Shown: positions 35,602-44,692 of the stretch, one piece after another
Layout of the letters: the number at the start of each line of letters is the position of its first letter
How positions within the stretch are numbered: the stretch's first letter is position 1
Origin: DAOMFB01 sp963801475
GTDB lineage: Bacteria > Acidobacteriota > Thermoanaerobaculia > UBA5066
Assembly: GCA_963801475.1 (NCBI GenBank)
Contig: CAWDEX010000001.1
Coordinates: 372,001 to 436,000 of the forward strand
Reading direction: 5' to 3'
DNA length: 64,000 nt
The notes under the pieces: model-generated
Told to the model about the DNA's origin: nothing
What the model saw: only the letters and a program-made list of their open reading frames with translations
Databases searched by the model: none
Program-made: the position numbers and the translations under genes

Positions 35602-38600
35602 TCAGGTGCTGGGCGACGGCCGGCAGGGGCGGACGAGGCACCGCCAGCGCCGGTCGTAGTGGAACGCCCGGCCGAGCGGGACGTCTCGGAAGGCGATGTG
35701 CCGCGTCAGGACCTCCACGCCGAGCCCTCGCAGGCGGGCGCAGAGGTCGTCGAGGAGGGACGTGGAGAGGCCGCGGCCGCGGAGCGCCGCGGTGACGACC
35801 ACGCCCTCGAGTTGCGCCGCCGCCCCTTCCAGGAGCGAGTAGGCGACCCCCGCGACGACACGCTCCTGTTCGTCGAGGGCCACGAGGAGCCGCCGTCCCT
35901 CGGAGTAGGCGCGCGGGACGCCCGACTTCACGAGGAGCTGGACGAGCCTCCCGAGCTCCGCCGGGTCGATGGGGTTCCTCACGGTGTAGCGCGAACCGTT
36001 GCGGTCGGCGATGTGCGTGGTGGCGACGAGATGCCTCGCCCCCTCGCCGACGGCGGCGAGCGCCACGCCCTGGTCCGAGGCGGAGCCGGGGAAGACGAGC
36101 CGACCGAAAGCGAGCCGCTCCTCGGGGCTCTCGAGAGCGGCCTGGACGTCCGCGAGCTCCACCATCTCCACCGGCCAGACGTGCGGCCGGTGGAGCATCG
36201 CCAGGAGCAGCGCGTCGAAGGCCTGCCGGGCGAGGAGGTTCGTCCGCGCGAAGGTGGTCTGCCGGTGGAGGTGGTAGCGGACGATGTCCGGGAAGCGGTT
36301 CAGCCGGTAGACCCCTTCGAGGCCGCGCGCCATCGCCTCGCGGGCGGAGAGCGGGGCGTCCGGCTCCAGCGTCTCCCACGCCTCGAACCGCTCGATGGCC
36401 GACAGGAGCGCGAGAGGCGGGTGGAACGCGACCTCGAGCCGTTCCCTCTCGGCGCTGAGCTCTTCGGCCAGGGTGTGCGCCAGGCCGCCGGGCACCTCCC
36501 GTCCGAGGTCTCCGAGGAGCTCGTCCAGGAAGACCCGCGCCGCGGCGGTGCCCAGCGCCTCCACGCAGGCGTCCGCGATCCACGAGCGGTGAAGCGTCGT
36601 CCGCGAACGGGGATAGAGCGCGAAGGTCTCCTCGAAGAAGTTGCGGACCATCGGGCCGACGAGCGCCCAAGGTCCGTCGTACGGCCGGTGCCCGGCGAGA
36701 GAGAGGAGGACCGTTCCTTCGCGGAAGTCATCGCGCGGGACCACGACGTTCGCGGGCGACACGGCGCCGGGAACGAGGCGCCGGCCGCTCGCCTCCCAGG
36801 CGGAGAAGAACGCCGCGAGGCCCCGGATGAAGAGCGTGCGCCACCGGACCGCCCCGGCCCCCTCGGGCGCGGGCTGCTCCAGCTCCCAGAACCGCATCGT
36901 GAGCGTCGGCTCGTCGACCCAGCCGACCGAGAGAGCCCCCAGCTCGGGGCGGAACCCGCCGAACGCGGGAACGACCGGTTCGCGGTCGGCGGGAGAGGCG
37001 AGGGCCTCCATCCAGAGCTTCGTCTGCCGGACGGCCTCGAGCTCGAGGTCGTCGCCGATGATGAGGAGAAGGTCGTTGTGCCGGCCCGTGATCGTGTTGA
37101 TCCCGGCGCGGTAGAGCTGGTGCCGGCGCACGGTGGCCACCGGGGCGATCCAGATCCCGCCCGGGTCGAGATCCTCCGGTTTCAGCGTCTCGCCGCACGC
37201 GAGCTCGAGAGCCTCCTCCAGAAAGCCGGTCTGGTCGAAGAGCCGCTCGATCTGCGCCCGCTCTCCCGCGCCAAGCCCTTCGTGAAACGCCAGCTTCCCA
37301 CGGAAGGAGGCGCGGGCGGGAAGGCCGCGCTCGTACCACGCCGAGAGCTCGTCGAGCCGGGCGGCTGCCGTGCGCGCGAGGCCGGGGTCGGCCTCCTGGA
37401 GGGCCCACCCGGCCAGCTCGGAGCGGACGGGCACGAAGTCCTCGCGGTGGCTCTTGACGTGGTGGGCGAGGAGGGTGAAGACGTCCGCGAGCAGGCCCGC
37501 CTGCGCGGGGGGCACCGGTCCGGGGAGGCTGGCTCGAGTGCGGTGGAGCCGCTTGCGGAGGGCCGTCAGCCGCTCGCCCGGCAGCCCCTCCCGCGCGATC
37601 CGGTCGATGCTCTCGGCCGAGAGGAAGGGAAGGCCCGACTCGAGGAAGCTCTCCATCTCGGAGGCGGCGCCCGGGGCTGGCGCGTCGAGAAGAAGGATGC
37701 GGAACGCCGCGCAGCGGACCTCGACGGCCGGGTGGCGGGCCAGGGCCTCGAGCCGCCGCCGGAGCGCCGCGCCCGTCGCCGGGTCGGCGCGGCGCAGGCG
37801 CTCCTCGATCTCGCCCACGGCCTGGAGGGACTCGTTGCGCCCACCGAAGAGCGCCTCGCAGACGACCTGGTGGAACGTGGCGAGCTCCGGGGAGGCGATC
37901 CGCGCCGGAGCCGTGGTCGCGGGGGGCCCCCCTCCAGACGGCAGCTTCACGCGGGGCGAGAACGCTCCGAGCGGGAGATCCCATCCCCCCTTCAGCGGGC
38001 AGAAGGCGGCGAGCGACGGATTCCCCAGCCAGAGGAGCGGCTGGTGGGCGAGAAGGCCGAGATCGACCACGTCTCCACGGAGCGAGTAGTCGAGGTCGCC
38101 CACCCGGACCGTCCCCGGCTCGTCCGTCCGGCGGACGGGGAGCGAGACGCCCCGGCGCTCGTCCTCGAGGGACTCGTCCCCGAGAACGAGGTCTCCCTCC
38201 AGGATCCCGAGGTCGCGGTAGAGCCACCTCGGGACCCGGACCGTGAGCGCCGCCCCCTCGAGGCGGACCGACGTGCCGCGGTAGAGCGTCGCGAGAAGCT
38301 CCCGGAAGTTCTCCTCGATCGGCTTCCGGCGGTAGCTCCCCTTGGGCGTCAGCTCGCCCCGTTCGAGCGAGAAGTCGCGGTCGAGCAGCGCGAAGCCGAC
38401 GACGCGCTCGTGCGGCGCGAGGTCCAGGTTCGCCTCGGCCACGATCCGCGCGAAGTACTCCTGCCGGTCCTCTTCGGTCGCCAGGTCGGCGAGAATCGAC
38501 GCCTCCACCTCCGGGACGATGAGCAGGACGTTGTCGTCGCGCCCGTCGCCGGCGAGGAAGGTCCGCCGGATGCCCGGCACCCCTTCGAAGAGTTGCTCCA

Positions 38601-40203
38601 CGCGCCGGGGCGCCACCGTCTGGCCGCGGCTGTTCTTGTAGATGTCCTTGACCCGGTCGACGATCTCGTACTGGCCGCTCGGCCGTACCCGGAAGATGTC
38701 CCCGGTCCCGAGCCAGCGCTCCTCTCCCGCGGGCGGCGGGGGTTCGCCGAACTCGCGGGCCACATACGGGCCGGCGATCTCGAGCTCGCCCTCTCCGCTC
38801 AGGCGAACCCGCATCCCCGGAAGCGGAATCCCGACGCTCCCGTCCTCGTACTGTCCGGGCGGCGTCATGGTGATCCCGCCGGTGGCTTCCGTCATTCCGA
38901 AGCCGCTGCAGAGGGCGACGCCGGAGCGCTGGAAGAAACGGAAAACCGCGGGCTCGAGGAATCCGGCCGCCGAAAGGCCCCAGGCGAGCCGCCCCCCGGC
39001 CACCTCGAGGACGGCCGCCGCCTGTTCCTCCGCGCCCGCGCCCGCGCCCGCGACGCCGCCGAGGCGCCGCTGGCACCTCTCGTAGAGCTGCTGCCAGCGG
39101 GCGGGGATGCTGACGAGCCCTGTCGGGCGGACCTGCCGGAGGCCCGCGAGGAGGGTCTCCAGCGAGGGGTTGCCGGCGAAGACGTACGTGCCGCCCCAGA
39201 ACAGCGAGCCGAGAAGCTCCAGGTAACGCCCGAACGTATGGCAGAGCGGCAGGTAGCAGAGGAGCACTTCCGCTTCGCCGACGAAGGGGAGCGCCGCGGC
39301 GCGGGCGAAGCGCTTCGACAGGAGGTTGAAGGGCGAGAAGGCGAACCCCTTCTGGGCGCCGGTGCTCCCCGACGTGAAGAGGACGGTCGCGGCGTCGTCG
39401 AGGCCGAAGGGCGTCAGCGCCCCGAGGACTCGATCCGTCTCCCCGGGCCCCAGCTTGGCGACCTCTTCACCGAGAACCGCGGCGTCGCCGCGCCGGAGGC
39501 GGGCCGCCGTGTCGAGGAGCACGGGACGGATCGGGCCTTCGAGCCGCGCCGAGGCGGCCTCGACCTTGGCGAGCTGGTCTGCGTTGTCGACGACGACGAG
39601 GTTCGCTCCGAGCCGCGACAGGATCGGCGTCAGCTCGGACTCCGGCAGGTGCGGCGCGATGGGCGCGACGAAGAGGCCGTGGACGAGACAGGCCAGGTCG
39701 CAGCAGGCGGCCTCGAGACTGTTCTCGGACACGATCGCCACACGGGCCGGCCCCCCGGCGAGGGACGTGAGGGCAGCGGCCACCGATCGGAGGCGCCGGG
39801 CCGTCTGAGCGTACGTCCAGCGGGGCGCGTCGGGCCGGGGAGAGCCCTGCAGGAAGACCCGCTCAGGGTGGGCGGCCACGCGCTGCGAGAGAAGCAATCC
39901 CATGGAGTAATTCGAGGCGCGGATGGCGTGGAACGCCGTCTCCGCCCAGCGAGTCCGCGCCGCCGCGTCGGGAAGCGCGAGCAGAAACTCGCGCCGCCGG
40001 GTCGCGTCGAGGTACCGATGCCACGATTCCGGCGGCACCGTTCGGGCCGCGAGCGCCTGCTCCGCGGCGGCGACCGTCCGCAGCGCCGCCGCCGTCTCGA
40101 ACGGAGCCGGGGTGTCGGGCGAGGGCAGCGTCTCGAGCAGGTCTGCGAGCGAATCCGAAGCCGGGTCGGCTCGCTCGAGCAGGGTCGCGTCGGACCGCTC
40201 CAC
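35602..40203 (-). CDS. 1,533-residue AMP-binding protein with C-terminal GNAT domain
   Basis: The N-terminal 100 residues are helical. Residues about 105-670 form an ANL acyl-adenylate synthetase: A3 LFTSGSTGAQKG (275-286), FGMTEATGGITMTPPG, LGTGDIFRVRPSGQYEIVDRVKD, and the A10 lysine in TPKGSYRRK. Residues about 700-1,390 belong to no family I recognise; they include a region with GINTITGRHNDLLLIIGDD and WRTLFIRGLAAFFSAWE. The C-terminus (about 1,400-1,533) is a GNAT acyltransferase (VVAGVAYSLLEG, LRGRGLSTSLLDDLCARLR). A fatty or amino acid may be activated and then transferred. The gene is monocistronic or with the PepSY gene. Confidence 0.75.
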   Translation of the reverse strand: MERSDATLLERADPASDSLADLLETLPSPDTPAPFETAAALRTVAAAEQALAARTVPPESWHRYLDATRRREFLLALPDAAARTRWAETAFHAIRASNYSMGLLLSQRVAAHPERVFLQGSPRPDAPRWTYAQTARRLRSVAAALTSLAGGPARVAIVSENSLEAACCDLACLVHGLFVAPIAPHLPESELTPILSRLGANLVVVDNADQLAKVEAASARLEGPIRPVLLDTAARLRRGDAAVLGEEVAKLGPGETDRVLGALTPFGLDDAATVLFTSGSTGAQKGFAFSPFNLLSKRFARAAALPFVGEAEVLLCYLPLCHTFGRYLELLGSLFWGGTYVFAGNPSLETLLAGLRQVRPTGLVSIPARWQQLYERCQRRLGGVAGAGAGAEEQAAAVLEVAGGRLAWGLSAAGFLEPAVFRFFQRSGVALCSGFGMTEATGGITMTPPGQYEDGSVGIPLPGMRVRLSGEGELEIAGPYVAREFGEPPPPAGEERWLGTGDIFRVRPSGQYEIVDRVKDIYKNSRGQTVAPRRVEQLFEGVPGIRRTFLAGDGRDDNVLLIVPEVEASILADLATEEDRQEYFARIVAEANLDLAPHERVVGFALLDRDFSLERGELTPKGSYRRKPIEENFRELLATLYRGTSVRLEGAALTVRVPRWLYRDLGILEGDLVLGDESLEDERRGVSLPVRRTDEPGTVRVGDLDYSLRGDVVDLGLLAHQPLLWLGNPSLAAFCPLKGGWDLPLGAFSPRVKLPSGGGPPATTAPARIASPELATFHQVVCEALFGGRNESLQAVGEIEERLRRADPATGAALRRRLEALARHPAVEVRCAAFRILLLDAPAPGAASEMESFLESGLPFLSAESIDRIAREGLPGERLTALRKRLHRTRASLPGPVPPAQAGLLADVFTLLAHHVKSHREDFVPVRSELAGWALQEADPGLARTAAARLDELSAWYERGLPARASFRGKLAFHEGLGAGERAQIERLFDQTGFLEEALELACGETLKPEDLDPGGIWIAPVATVRRHQLYRAGINTITGRHNDLLLIIGDDLELEAVRQTKLWMEALASPADREPVVPAFGGFRPELGALSVGWVDEPTLTMRFWELEQPAPEGAGAVRWRTLFIRGLAAFFSAWEASGRRLVPGAVSPANVVVPRDDFREGTVLLSLAGHRPYDGPWALVGPMVRNFFEETFALYPRSRTTLHRSWIADACVEALGTAAARVFLDELLGDLGREVPGGLAHTLAEELSAERERLEVAFHPPLALLSAIERFEAWETLEPDAPLSAREAMARGLEGVYRLNRFPDIVRYHLHRQTTFARTNLLARQAFDALLLAMLHRPHVWPVEMVELADVQAALESPEERLAFGRLVFPGSASDQGVALAAVGEGARHLVATTHIADRNGSRYTVRNPIDPAELGRLVQLLVKSGVPRAYSEGRRLLVALDEQERVVAGVAYSLLEGAAAQLEGVVVTAALRGRGLSTSLLDDLCARLRGLGVEVLTRHIAFRDVPLGRAFHYDRRWRCLVRPCRPSPST

Positions 40204-40300
40204 GGCATTCCTCCGCCCGCGTCGCCGCAGGAGGCGCGCCGGCGCGCGGGAGACCAGTATCCGACCGAAAGGAGCGGAACGCCAGAGCCTCCGCGCCCTG

Positions 40301-40310
40301 TGCTATGCTC
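40301..40310 (+). promoter_or_regulatory. extended -10 promoter of RRM gene
   Basis: TGCTATGCT (extended -10, TGnTATGCT) lies about 135 bases before the RRM start codon and overlaps no gene. No good -35 is visible. The implied 5' leader of about 120 bases is long, as in cold-shock mRNAs. Confidence 0.4.
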
Positions 40311-40439
40311 TCTGCGTTCGCCTTCCTTGAGCTGACGGAGCGGACCAGGAACCGAAAGGTCCCCGTCGACCTCACCCGTACCTTCCAATCCCCACCCAGC
40401 CGCGCACGTTCCCCGAACGGGCGTTTAACGAAGGAACCT

Positions 40440-40730
40440 ATGAAGCTCTACGTTGGAAACCTCGCGTACTCCCAGAACGACTCCACTCTCCGCGCCCTCT
40501 TCGAGCCTTTCGGCAACGTCGAATCCGCGCGCGTCATCTCCGACCGCGACACCGGTAGCTCCAAGGGCTTCGGCTTCGTCGAGATGGCCGACGCCGACGC
40601 CCAGAAGGCGATGGGCGCCCTCAACGGCCGCGAGCAGGACGGCCGCGCCCTCAAGGTGAACGAGGCGAAGCCCCAGGAGAACCGCGGCGGCGGCGGCGGA
40701 TACGGCGGCGGTGGCCGCAACCGCTACTGA
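40440..40730 (+). CDS. cold-shock-like RRM RNA-binding protein
   Basis: A 96-residue single-RRM protein: RNP2 LYVGNL (3-8), RNP1 KGFGFVEM (42-49), and a Gly-rich tail ending GGGGYGGGGRNRY. This matches the bacterial/cyanobacterial Rbp family, which binds mRNA and is often induced by cold. GAAGGA lies just upstream of the ATG. The long leader and a strong terminator make it a monocistronic, probably abundant transcript. Confidence 0.9.
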   Translation: MKLYVGNLAYSQNDSTLRALFEPFGNVESARVISDRDTGSSKGFGFVEMADADAQKAMGALNGREQDGRALKVNEAKPQENRGGGGGYGGGGRNRY

Positions 40731-40759
40731 CACGGTCCAGGAAATCGAAGTCTCCTCGT

Positions 40760-40793
40760 CGGGCCGGGTTCTTACCCGGCCCGTTTTTCGTTT
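40760..40793 (+). terminator. rho-independent terminator
   Basis: A perfect ten-base-pair stem (40760-40769 with 40774-40783) with a TCTT loop is followed by TTTTTCGTTT. It ends the RRM transcript. Confidence 0.92.
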
Positions 40794-40930
40794 CCCCTTG
40801 ATCTCGACGGCCGCGTGACACGCCACACACGACGGGCCCTTTCGGCGCGAAAGCACGCCGGGGAGGTAATCCCGCGGCGCGGACGAAGCGTCTTTCCCTG
40901 CGAGTCCGGAGAGCGAAAGGAGAACGACCC

Positions 40931-41431
40931 ATGTTACTGAAACGCTGCAAGCCAGCCCTTGCCATTCTCGCCGCCACCGTCGTCCTGACGGCCGCCGCGC
41001 CCGCCTTCGCGCAGGCCGGCCCGGCGGGGCCGCCCGCCGGGCCCATGGCGGGGAGACCGCCCCTTCCTTTCGACCACATCCTCCGCTGCCTGGGCGTGCT
41101 CAGGCTGACCGACGCCCAGAAAGCCGATATCAAGGCCGTCCTCGAGGCCGCGAAGCCCGAGGCCGTGGCGATCGCCCTGAAGCTGAAGGCGGACGAGGCG
41201 GCGTTGAAGGCCGAGATCGAGAAGACACCGCCCGAGCCGTGCGCCATCGGGACGGCCGTCCTGCAGCTCCAGGCGGACCGTGAAGCCGCGAAAGCCCTCT
41301 TCGACCGGGTGAAGGACGCCGTTCTCGCGCTCCTGACGCCCGAGCAGAGACTGAAGCTCGCCGGTTGCCTCGAGGCGCCGAAGCGCCCCGCGACGCTGGA
41401 GGCCAACGAGGAAGACGCGCCGGCCCGGTAG
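40931..41431 (+). CDS. periplasmic Spy/CpxP-like helical protein
   Basis: A 166-residue protein with a signal peptide cleaved after AFAQ (about residue 28). The mature part is helical with two LTxxQ-type motifs (LRLTDAQKADIKAVLE and LLTPEQRLKLAG) flanking an Ala/Glu/Lys-rich helix, the layout of Spy/CpxP periplasmic chaperones or metal-resistance proteins. Three cysteines are present. GGAGAACGA precedes the ATG. It is monocistronic and ends at a strong palindromic terminator. Confidence 0.65.
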   Translation: MLLKRCKPALAILAATVVLTAAAPAFAQAGPAGPPAGPMAGRPPLPFDHILRCLGVLRLTDAQKADIKAVLEAAKPEAVAIALKLKADEAALKAEIEKTPPEPCAIGTAVLQLQADREAAKALFDRVKDAVLALLTPEQRLKLAGCLEAPKRPATLEANEEDAPAR

Positions 41432-41458
41432 ATCCCGCTAACTCCACCGAATACGGCA

Positions 41459-41496
41459 CGAGGGGCTCCCGTCGACGGGAGCCCCTCGCCTTTCTT
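41459..41496. terminator. bidirectional palindromic terminator
   Basis: A perfect 30-base palindrome (41459-41488) is followed by CCTTTCTT. It lies between two convergent genes and can serve both strands. Confidence 0.85.
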
Positions 41497-41513
41497 GCCG
41501 TCGCGCGGCGCGG

Positions 41514-42227
41514 CTACTTTCCGGCGAAGCGCTTCTCGAGCTCCCTCATCTTCACTTCCAGCGCGGCGAGCTTCTCGCGGAGCTTGTCCATCTGCCGGTC
41601 GAAACGCTCCTGGTCGAATCCGGGGAGCCCGAACCCCCAGGCGTGCGCGCCGGGCCCGGAGATCCGCACCTCGCGGGACGACCTCTTCCGCGCGGCGACC
41701 GTCACCTCGACGGAGGCCGGCTTCCCGTTCCTCACGATCCCGAGGGCGAGCTTCTCCCCTTCCTCCTTCCGGCCGACGGCGCGTGAGAGGTCGGAGGCGA
41801 GCGAGACGGTCGTCTCCCCGGCCCTCGTGACGACATCGCCCACTTTGAGGCCGGCCTTCGCGGCGGGGCTGTCCGCCTCCACCGAGGCGATCATCACGCC
41901 GGCGTCCCGCGGGGCGCCGAAATGCTCGCGCAGCTCGGGCGTCAGCTCCGTGAGCCGGACACCGAGGAAGGAGCGTGGGCCCGAGTGGACCCGGACGATG
42001 GCCGGGCCGTGGCCGGGCTCATCGTCAACGTCGACGTCGACGTCCAGGTCCAGATCGGCCTCGTGAACATGGGCCGTCGGCGGTTCGGGGGCGCGGGGTG
42101 ACGGCGGAGGGGCGGGTGAGGCCGGGGGGGGCGGCGGCGTCTTCTGCGGACTGGCCCCGAGAGGGCCCGCGACCAGGAACAGCGCGGCGAGAAGTGGGAG
42201 TCCGGGACGGCGAAGGACGTGGTTCAT
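41514..42227 (-). CDS. exported PDZ-domain protein
   Basis: A 237-residue protein; ATG 42227 follows GGAGGG. A signal peptide (to about residue 26) is followed by a Pro-rich linker and a short acidic Asp/Val repeat (DLDLDVDVDVDDEPG). A PDZ domain (about residues 88-175) has FLGVRL, AGVMIASVEADSPAAKAGLKVGDVV. A C-terminal coiled coil (DKLREKLAALEVKMRELEKRF) may oligomerise. There is no protease domain, so it is probably a scaffold or an inhibitor/adaptor of a periplasmic protease. Confidence 0.78.
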   Translation of the reverse strand: MNHVLRRPGLPLLAALFLVAGPLGASPQKTPPPPPASPAPPPSPRAPEPPTAHVHEADLDLDVDVDVDDEPGHGPAIVRVHSGPRSFLGVRLTELTPELREHFGAPRDAGVMIASVEADSPAAKAGLKVGDVVTRAGETTVSLASDLSRAVGRKEEGEKLALGIVRNGKPASVEVTVAARKRSSREVRISGPGAHAWGFGLPGFDQERFDRQMDKLREKLAALEVKMRELEKRFAGK

Positions 42228-42311
42228 GCTCCCTCCGTCGGGCGGCCCCGGGGCCGCCCGTGTCATAGAGGGATACGTGCCAGGGCGCCCGGGGTTACGG
42301 CGCCGGCCGCC

Positions 42312-42668
42312 TCAGAGGTCCAGGTCCGTCCGGCCCCGCAACTCCTCCAGCGTCTTCACGGCGTGCCGCAGGTGAGGGATGACGATGGAGCCGCCGACCA
42401 CGAGCCCGACGTTCAGGCCGTCCACGATCTCCGCCTCGCTGAAGCCGGCCTTGACGCACTGGATCAGGTGGTAGTCGACGCAGTCGTTGCACCGGAGAAC
42501 GAGCGAGGCGACGAGCCCGCAGAGCTCCTTCGCCTTCGCCGGGAGCGCCCCGTCCCGGTAGGCGGCTTCGTCGAGGGCGAAGAACCGCTTCAGTCCGAGG
42601 TGGTCCTGCTCGAGGACCCCCCGGTTCAGCTCCCCCCGTTTCTGGATGAACTCGTCGATTCCGGACAT
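42312..42668 (-). CDS. AhpD-like carboxymuconolactone decarboxylase family protein
   Basis: A 118-residue helical protein with CNDCVDYH (Cys60, Cys63, His67), the redox CxxC-xxxH motif of AhpD-like CMD proteins, within the typical LVASLVLRCNDCVDYHL helix. AhpD homologues reduce peroxidases or act as peroxidases themselves. No peroxiredoxin or lipoyl enzyme is adjacent. GGAGGGG precedes the start. Peroxide detoxification or a decarboxylase-like role cannot be decided. Confidence 0.82.
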   Translation of the reverse strand: MSGIDEFIQKRGELNRGVLEQDHLGLKRFFALDEAAYRDGALPAKAKELCGLVASLVLRCNDCVDYHLIQCVKAGFSEAEIVDGLNVGLVVGGSIVIPHLRHAVKTLEELRGRTDLDL

Positions 42669-42748
42669 CGGCCCCTCCGGGCCGCCCGCCGGGGGCGGCC
42701 GTTTGCCATTCTCGCCCCCGCCGCTCCGTGCTAGTTTCAGGCGTGCAG

Positions 42749-43048
42749 ATGACGGACGAAGGGCCCCCGCGGAAGTGCTACCTTTGCGGCCGACCGGCCT
42801 CTTTTCCGGCCTGGGAGTCCGCCGAGGGGAACAAACGCTCTCCTTACCTCGTTGACTGCAAGGAGTGCGGCGATTTCGGCATCACGGACGAGGCGGTGAA
42901 GCGGCTCGAGATCCGGCCGCAGGCGAAGTCGGGCGTCCGCTTCGAGGTCTTCCGGCTCCGGTCGGCGGCGAACCCCCGGCCGACCGTCGACCTGAAGATC
43001 GTCGAGCACTTCTCGATGGGCTTCACACCGCTGCCGGACAAGAACTGA
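42749..43048 (+). CDS. small protein with two CxxC pairs
   Basis: A 99-residue cytoplasmic protein starting MTDEGPPRKCYLC. The first CxxC (CYLC, about residues 10-13) and the second (CKEC, about 37-40) could form a zinc ribbon, followed by a mixed alpha/beta tail (VKRLEIRPQAKSGVRFEVFRL). I do not recognise the family. ATG 42749 is chosen over the GTG at 42728 because it begins at the conserved-looking part. It is followed by a 240-base region containing hairpins and then the OFOR operon. Confidence 0.5.
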   Translation: MTDEGPPRKCYLCGRPASFPAWESAEGNKRSPYLVDCKECGDFGITDEAVKRLEIRPQAKSGVRFEVFRLRSAANPRPTVDLKIVEHFSMGFTPLPDKN

Positions 43049-43083
43049 GCGCCCGTAGAGTCGGGCCCGGCGGAAGGACAATC

Positions 43084-43131
43084 ATGCTGTTCAACGACGC
43101 CCGGGCAGAGCTCCAACCCAAAGCGCCATAA
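43084..43131 (+). CDS. possible 15-residue leader peptide
   Basis: ATG 43084 to TAA 43131 encodes MLFNDARAELQPKAP with AAGGA six bases upstream. It is followed by stem-loops that can form in alternative ways (43143-43148 with 43156-43161, or 43147-43152 with 43178-43183) and another 7-bp hairpin at 43195-43213. The layout resembles an attenuator leader, but no run of identical codons is visible. The rest of 43132-43291 holds nothing else I recognise. Confidence 0.25.
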   Translation: MLFNDARAELQPKAP

Positions 43132-43291
43132 ACGCGGGAGATCCCCGGAGAGCACCCGGGGGGCAGGCCCCAAAGCACTCTCCCCGGGGCGCTTCCGGCC
43201 CAGGTCGGGCCGGAGATGATTCATCTGACTGGTACCCCCGATCGGTCCGATCCCCTAGATTGAGCTACGGCGTTAGGGGGGTCCTGCCGAA

Positions 43292-44692
43292 ATGCCGACC
43301 ACGACCAAAGAACGTCCCAAGCCCTTCCTCCTTCCCGAGTTCTGCAAGGGATGCGGAAGATGCATCGACTCGTGCGCCAAGCACTGCATCGAGCTGGGGC
43401 ACGAGATCAACTCGCAGACGGGCCTCATCCCCGTCACGCTTCACCTCGAGACCTGCAACGCGTGCGGCCTCTGCATCGACGCGTGCCCCGAGCCCTACGG
43501 CCTGATGCCGCAACCGGGCGGCGCCGACTTCGAGCTGGAGGACCCGTCGAAGCTGTTCGGGCGGAAACGGTCGACCGCCCCGGTCCCCGTGCGGATCCCG
43601 GGAGAGGTGATCCCGCTTCCGAAGACGGAGCCGATGGTCCTGAAAGGGACCTACGCTTCGGCGGTCGGGGCGATCCTCGCCGGCTGCCGCCACGTCTACG
43701 GCTACCCGATCACGCCGTCGACGGAAGGGGCCGAGCTGATGGCGAAGCTCCTGCCGAAGCTCGACGGCGTCTTCCTGCAGGCCGTCAGCGAGGTGGCGAC
43801 CGTCAACATCATGTACGGCACCGGCGGTGCGGGCCTTCCGTGCCTGACCTTCACCTCGTCGCCCGGCTTCTCTCTCATGCTCGAGGGGATCAGCTACATG
43901 GTCGGCGCGGAAGTGCCGGCCGTCTTCGTGAACGTCATGCGGGGCGGACCGGGCCTCGGGAATATCGCGCCGGAGCAGGCCGACGTGAAGCTGGCCTGCC
44001 GCGGCCTCGGCCACGGGAACACCCACGGCATCGTGCTCGCGCCCTCGACGCCGCAGGAGATGCTCGACCTGACGATGCTGTCGTTCGAGCTGGCGTTCCG
44101 TTACCGGAACCCGGTCGTCATCGTGTCCGACGGGTACCTCGGCCAGATGACGGGGCGCGTCACGCTGCCGCGGACGATGCTGAAGCCGCCGCTCCCCGAG
44201 TGGGCCGTCTGGGGCGACGCGATGCACCGGGGGAACCTGATCAACTCGATCGAGCTCGACGAGCACGACCTCGAGGAGCGGAACCGGCAGCTCAACGCGA
44301 AGTACGCCCGGATCGCCGAGACGGAGCAGCGCTCGGACCTCTACCAGGCCGAGGACGCCGAGGTTCTCCTCGTCGCCTTCGGCACGCCGGCGCGGATGGC
44401 CAAGGGAGCCGTCCGGGCGCTCCGCGGCCAGGGAGTTCCCGCCGGCCTCTTCCGGCCGGTCACCCTCTGGCCCTTCCCGATCGACCGCCTGGCTTCGCTT
44501 CTGCCGGGCCTGAAGCGGATCGTCGTCGTCGAGGCCTCGAACGGGCAACTCGAGGACGAGATGCGTCTCGCGCTCTCCCACACGGGACTTCCTCACCCGA
44601 AGATCGAGAACCTCCGGCACATGGGCGGCGTCCTTCCCCAGCAAACCGAGATCGTGGACCTCGTCCTCGGCCGCCGGGAGGTGATGGCATGA
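43292..44692 (+). CDS. 2-oxoacid:ferredoxin oxidoreductase, fused ferredoxin-alpha subunit
   Basis: A 466-residue protein. Residues 1-75 carry two CxxCxxCxxxC clusters (C18/21/24/28 and C55/58/61/65) for a 2[4Fe-4S] ferredoxin (delta) domain. From about residue 115 the alpha subunit follows: AILAGCRHVYGYPITPSTE, the CoA/substrate region SSPGFSLMLEGISYMVGAEVPAVFVNVMRGGPGLGN, and a transketolase-C-like end. Together with the next gene it oxidises a 2-oxoacid (2-oxoisovalerate or 2-oxoglutarate type) to acyl-CoA and reduced ferredoxin, or runs in reverse. The fusion is VorB-like. Its stop overlaps the next start as ATGA. Confidence 0.88.
   Translation: MPTTTKERPKPFLLPEFCKGCGRCIDSCAKHCIELGHEINSQTGLIPVTLHLETCNACGLCIDACPEPYGLMPQPGGADFELEDPSKLFGRKRSTAPVPVRIPGEVIPLPKTEPMVLKGTYASAVGAILAGCRHVYGYPITPSTEGAELMAKLLPKLDGVFLQAVSEVATVNIMYGTGGAGLPCLTFTSSPGFSLMLEGISYMVGAEVPAVFVNVMRGGPGLGNIAPEQADVKLACRGLGHGNTHGIVLAPSTPQEMLDLTMLSFELAFRYRNPVVIVSDGYLGQMTGRVTLPRTMLKPPLPEWAVWGDAMHRGNLINSIELDEHDLEERNRQLNAKYARIAETEQRSDLYQAEDAEVLLVAFGTPARMAKGAVRALRGQGVPAGLFRPVTLWPFPIDRLASLLPGLKRIVVVEASNGQLEDEMRLALSHTGLPHPKIENLRHMGGVLPQQTEIVDLVLGRREVMA

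Noticed and set aside
35659..40335. A 1,558-codon open frame antisense to the adenylating protein
   Set aside because: It mirrors the real gene's codon pattern, lacks any recognisable motif and consists of Arg/Gly/Glu-rich composition typical of high-GC antisense frames.
43222..43262. tRNA-like sequence on the minus strand (GTAGCTCAATCTAGG)
   Set aside because: Only a D-arm-like stretch is present. No anticodon arm, T-arm GTTCRAxxC or acceptor stem can be paired.
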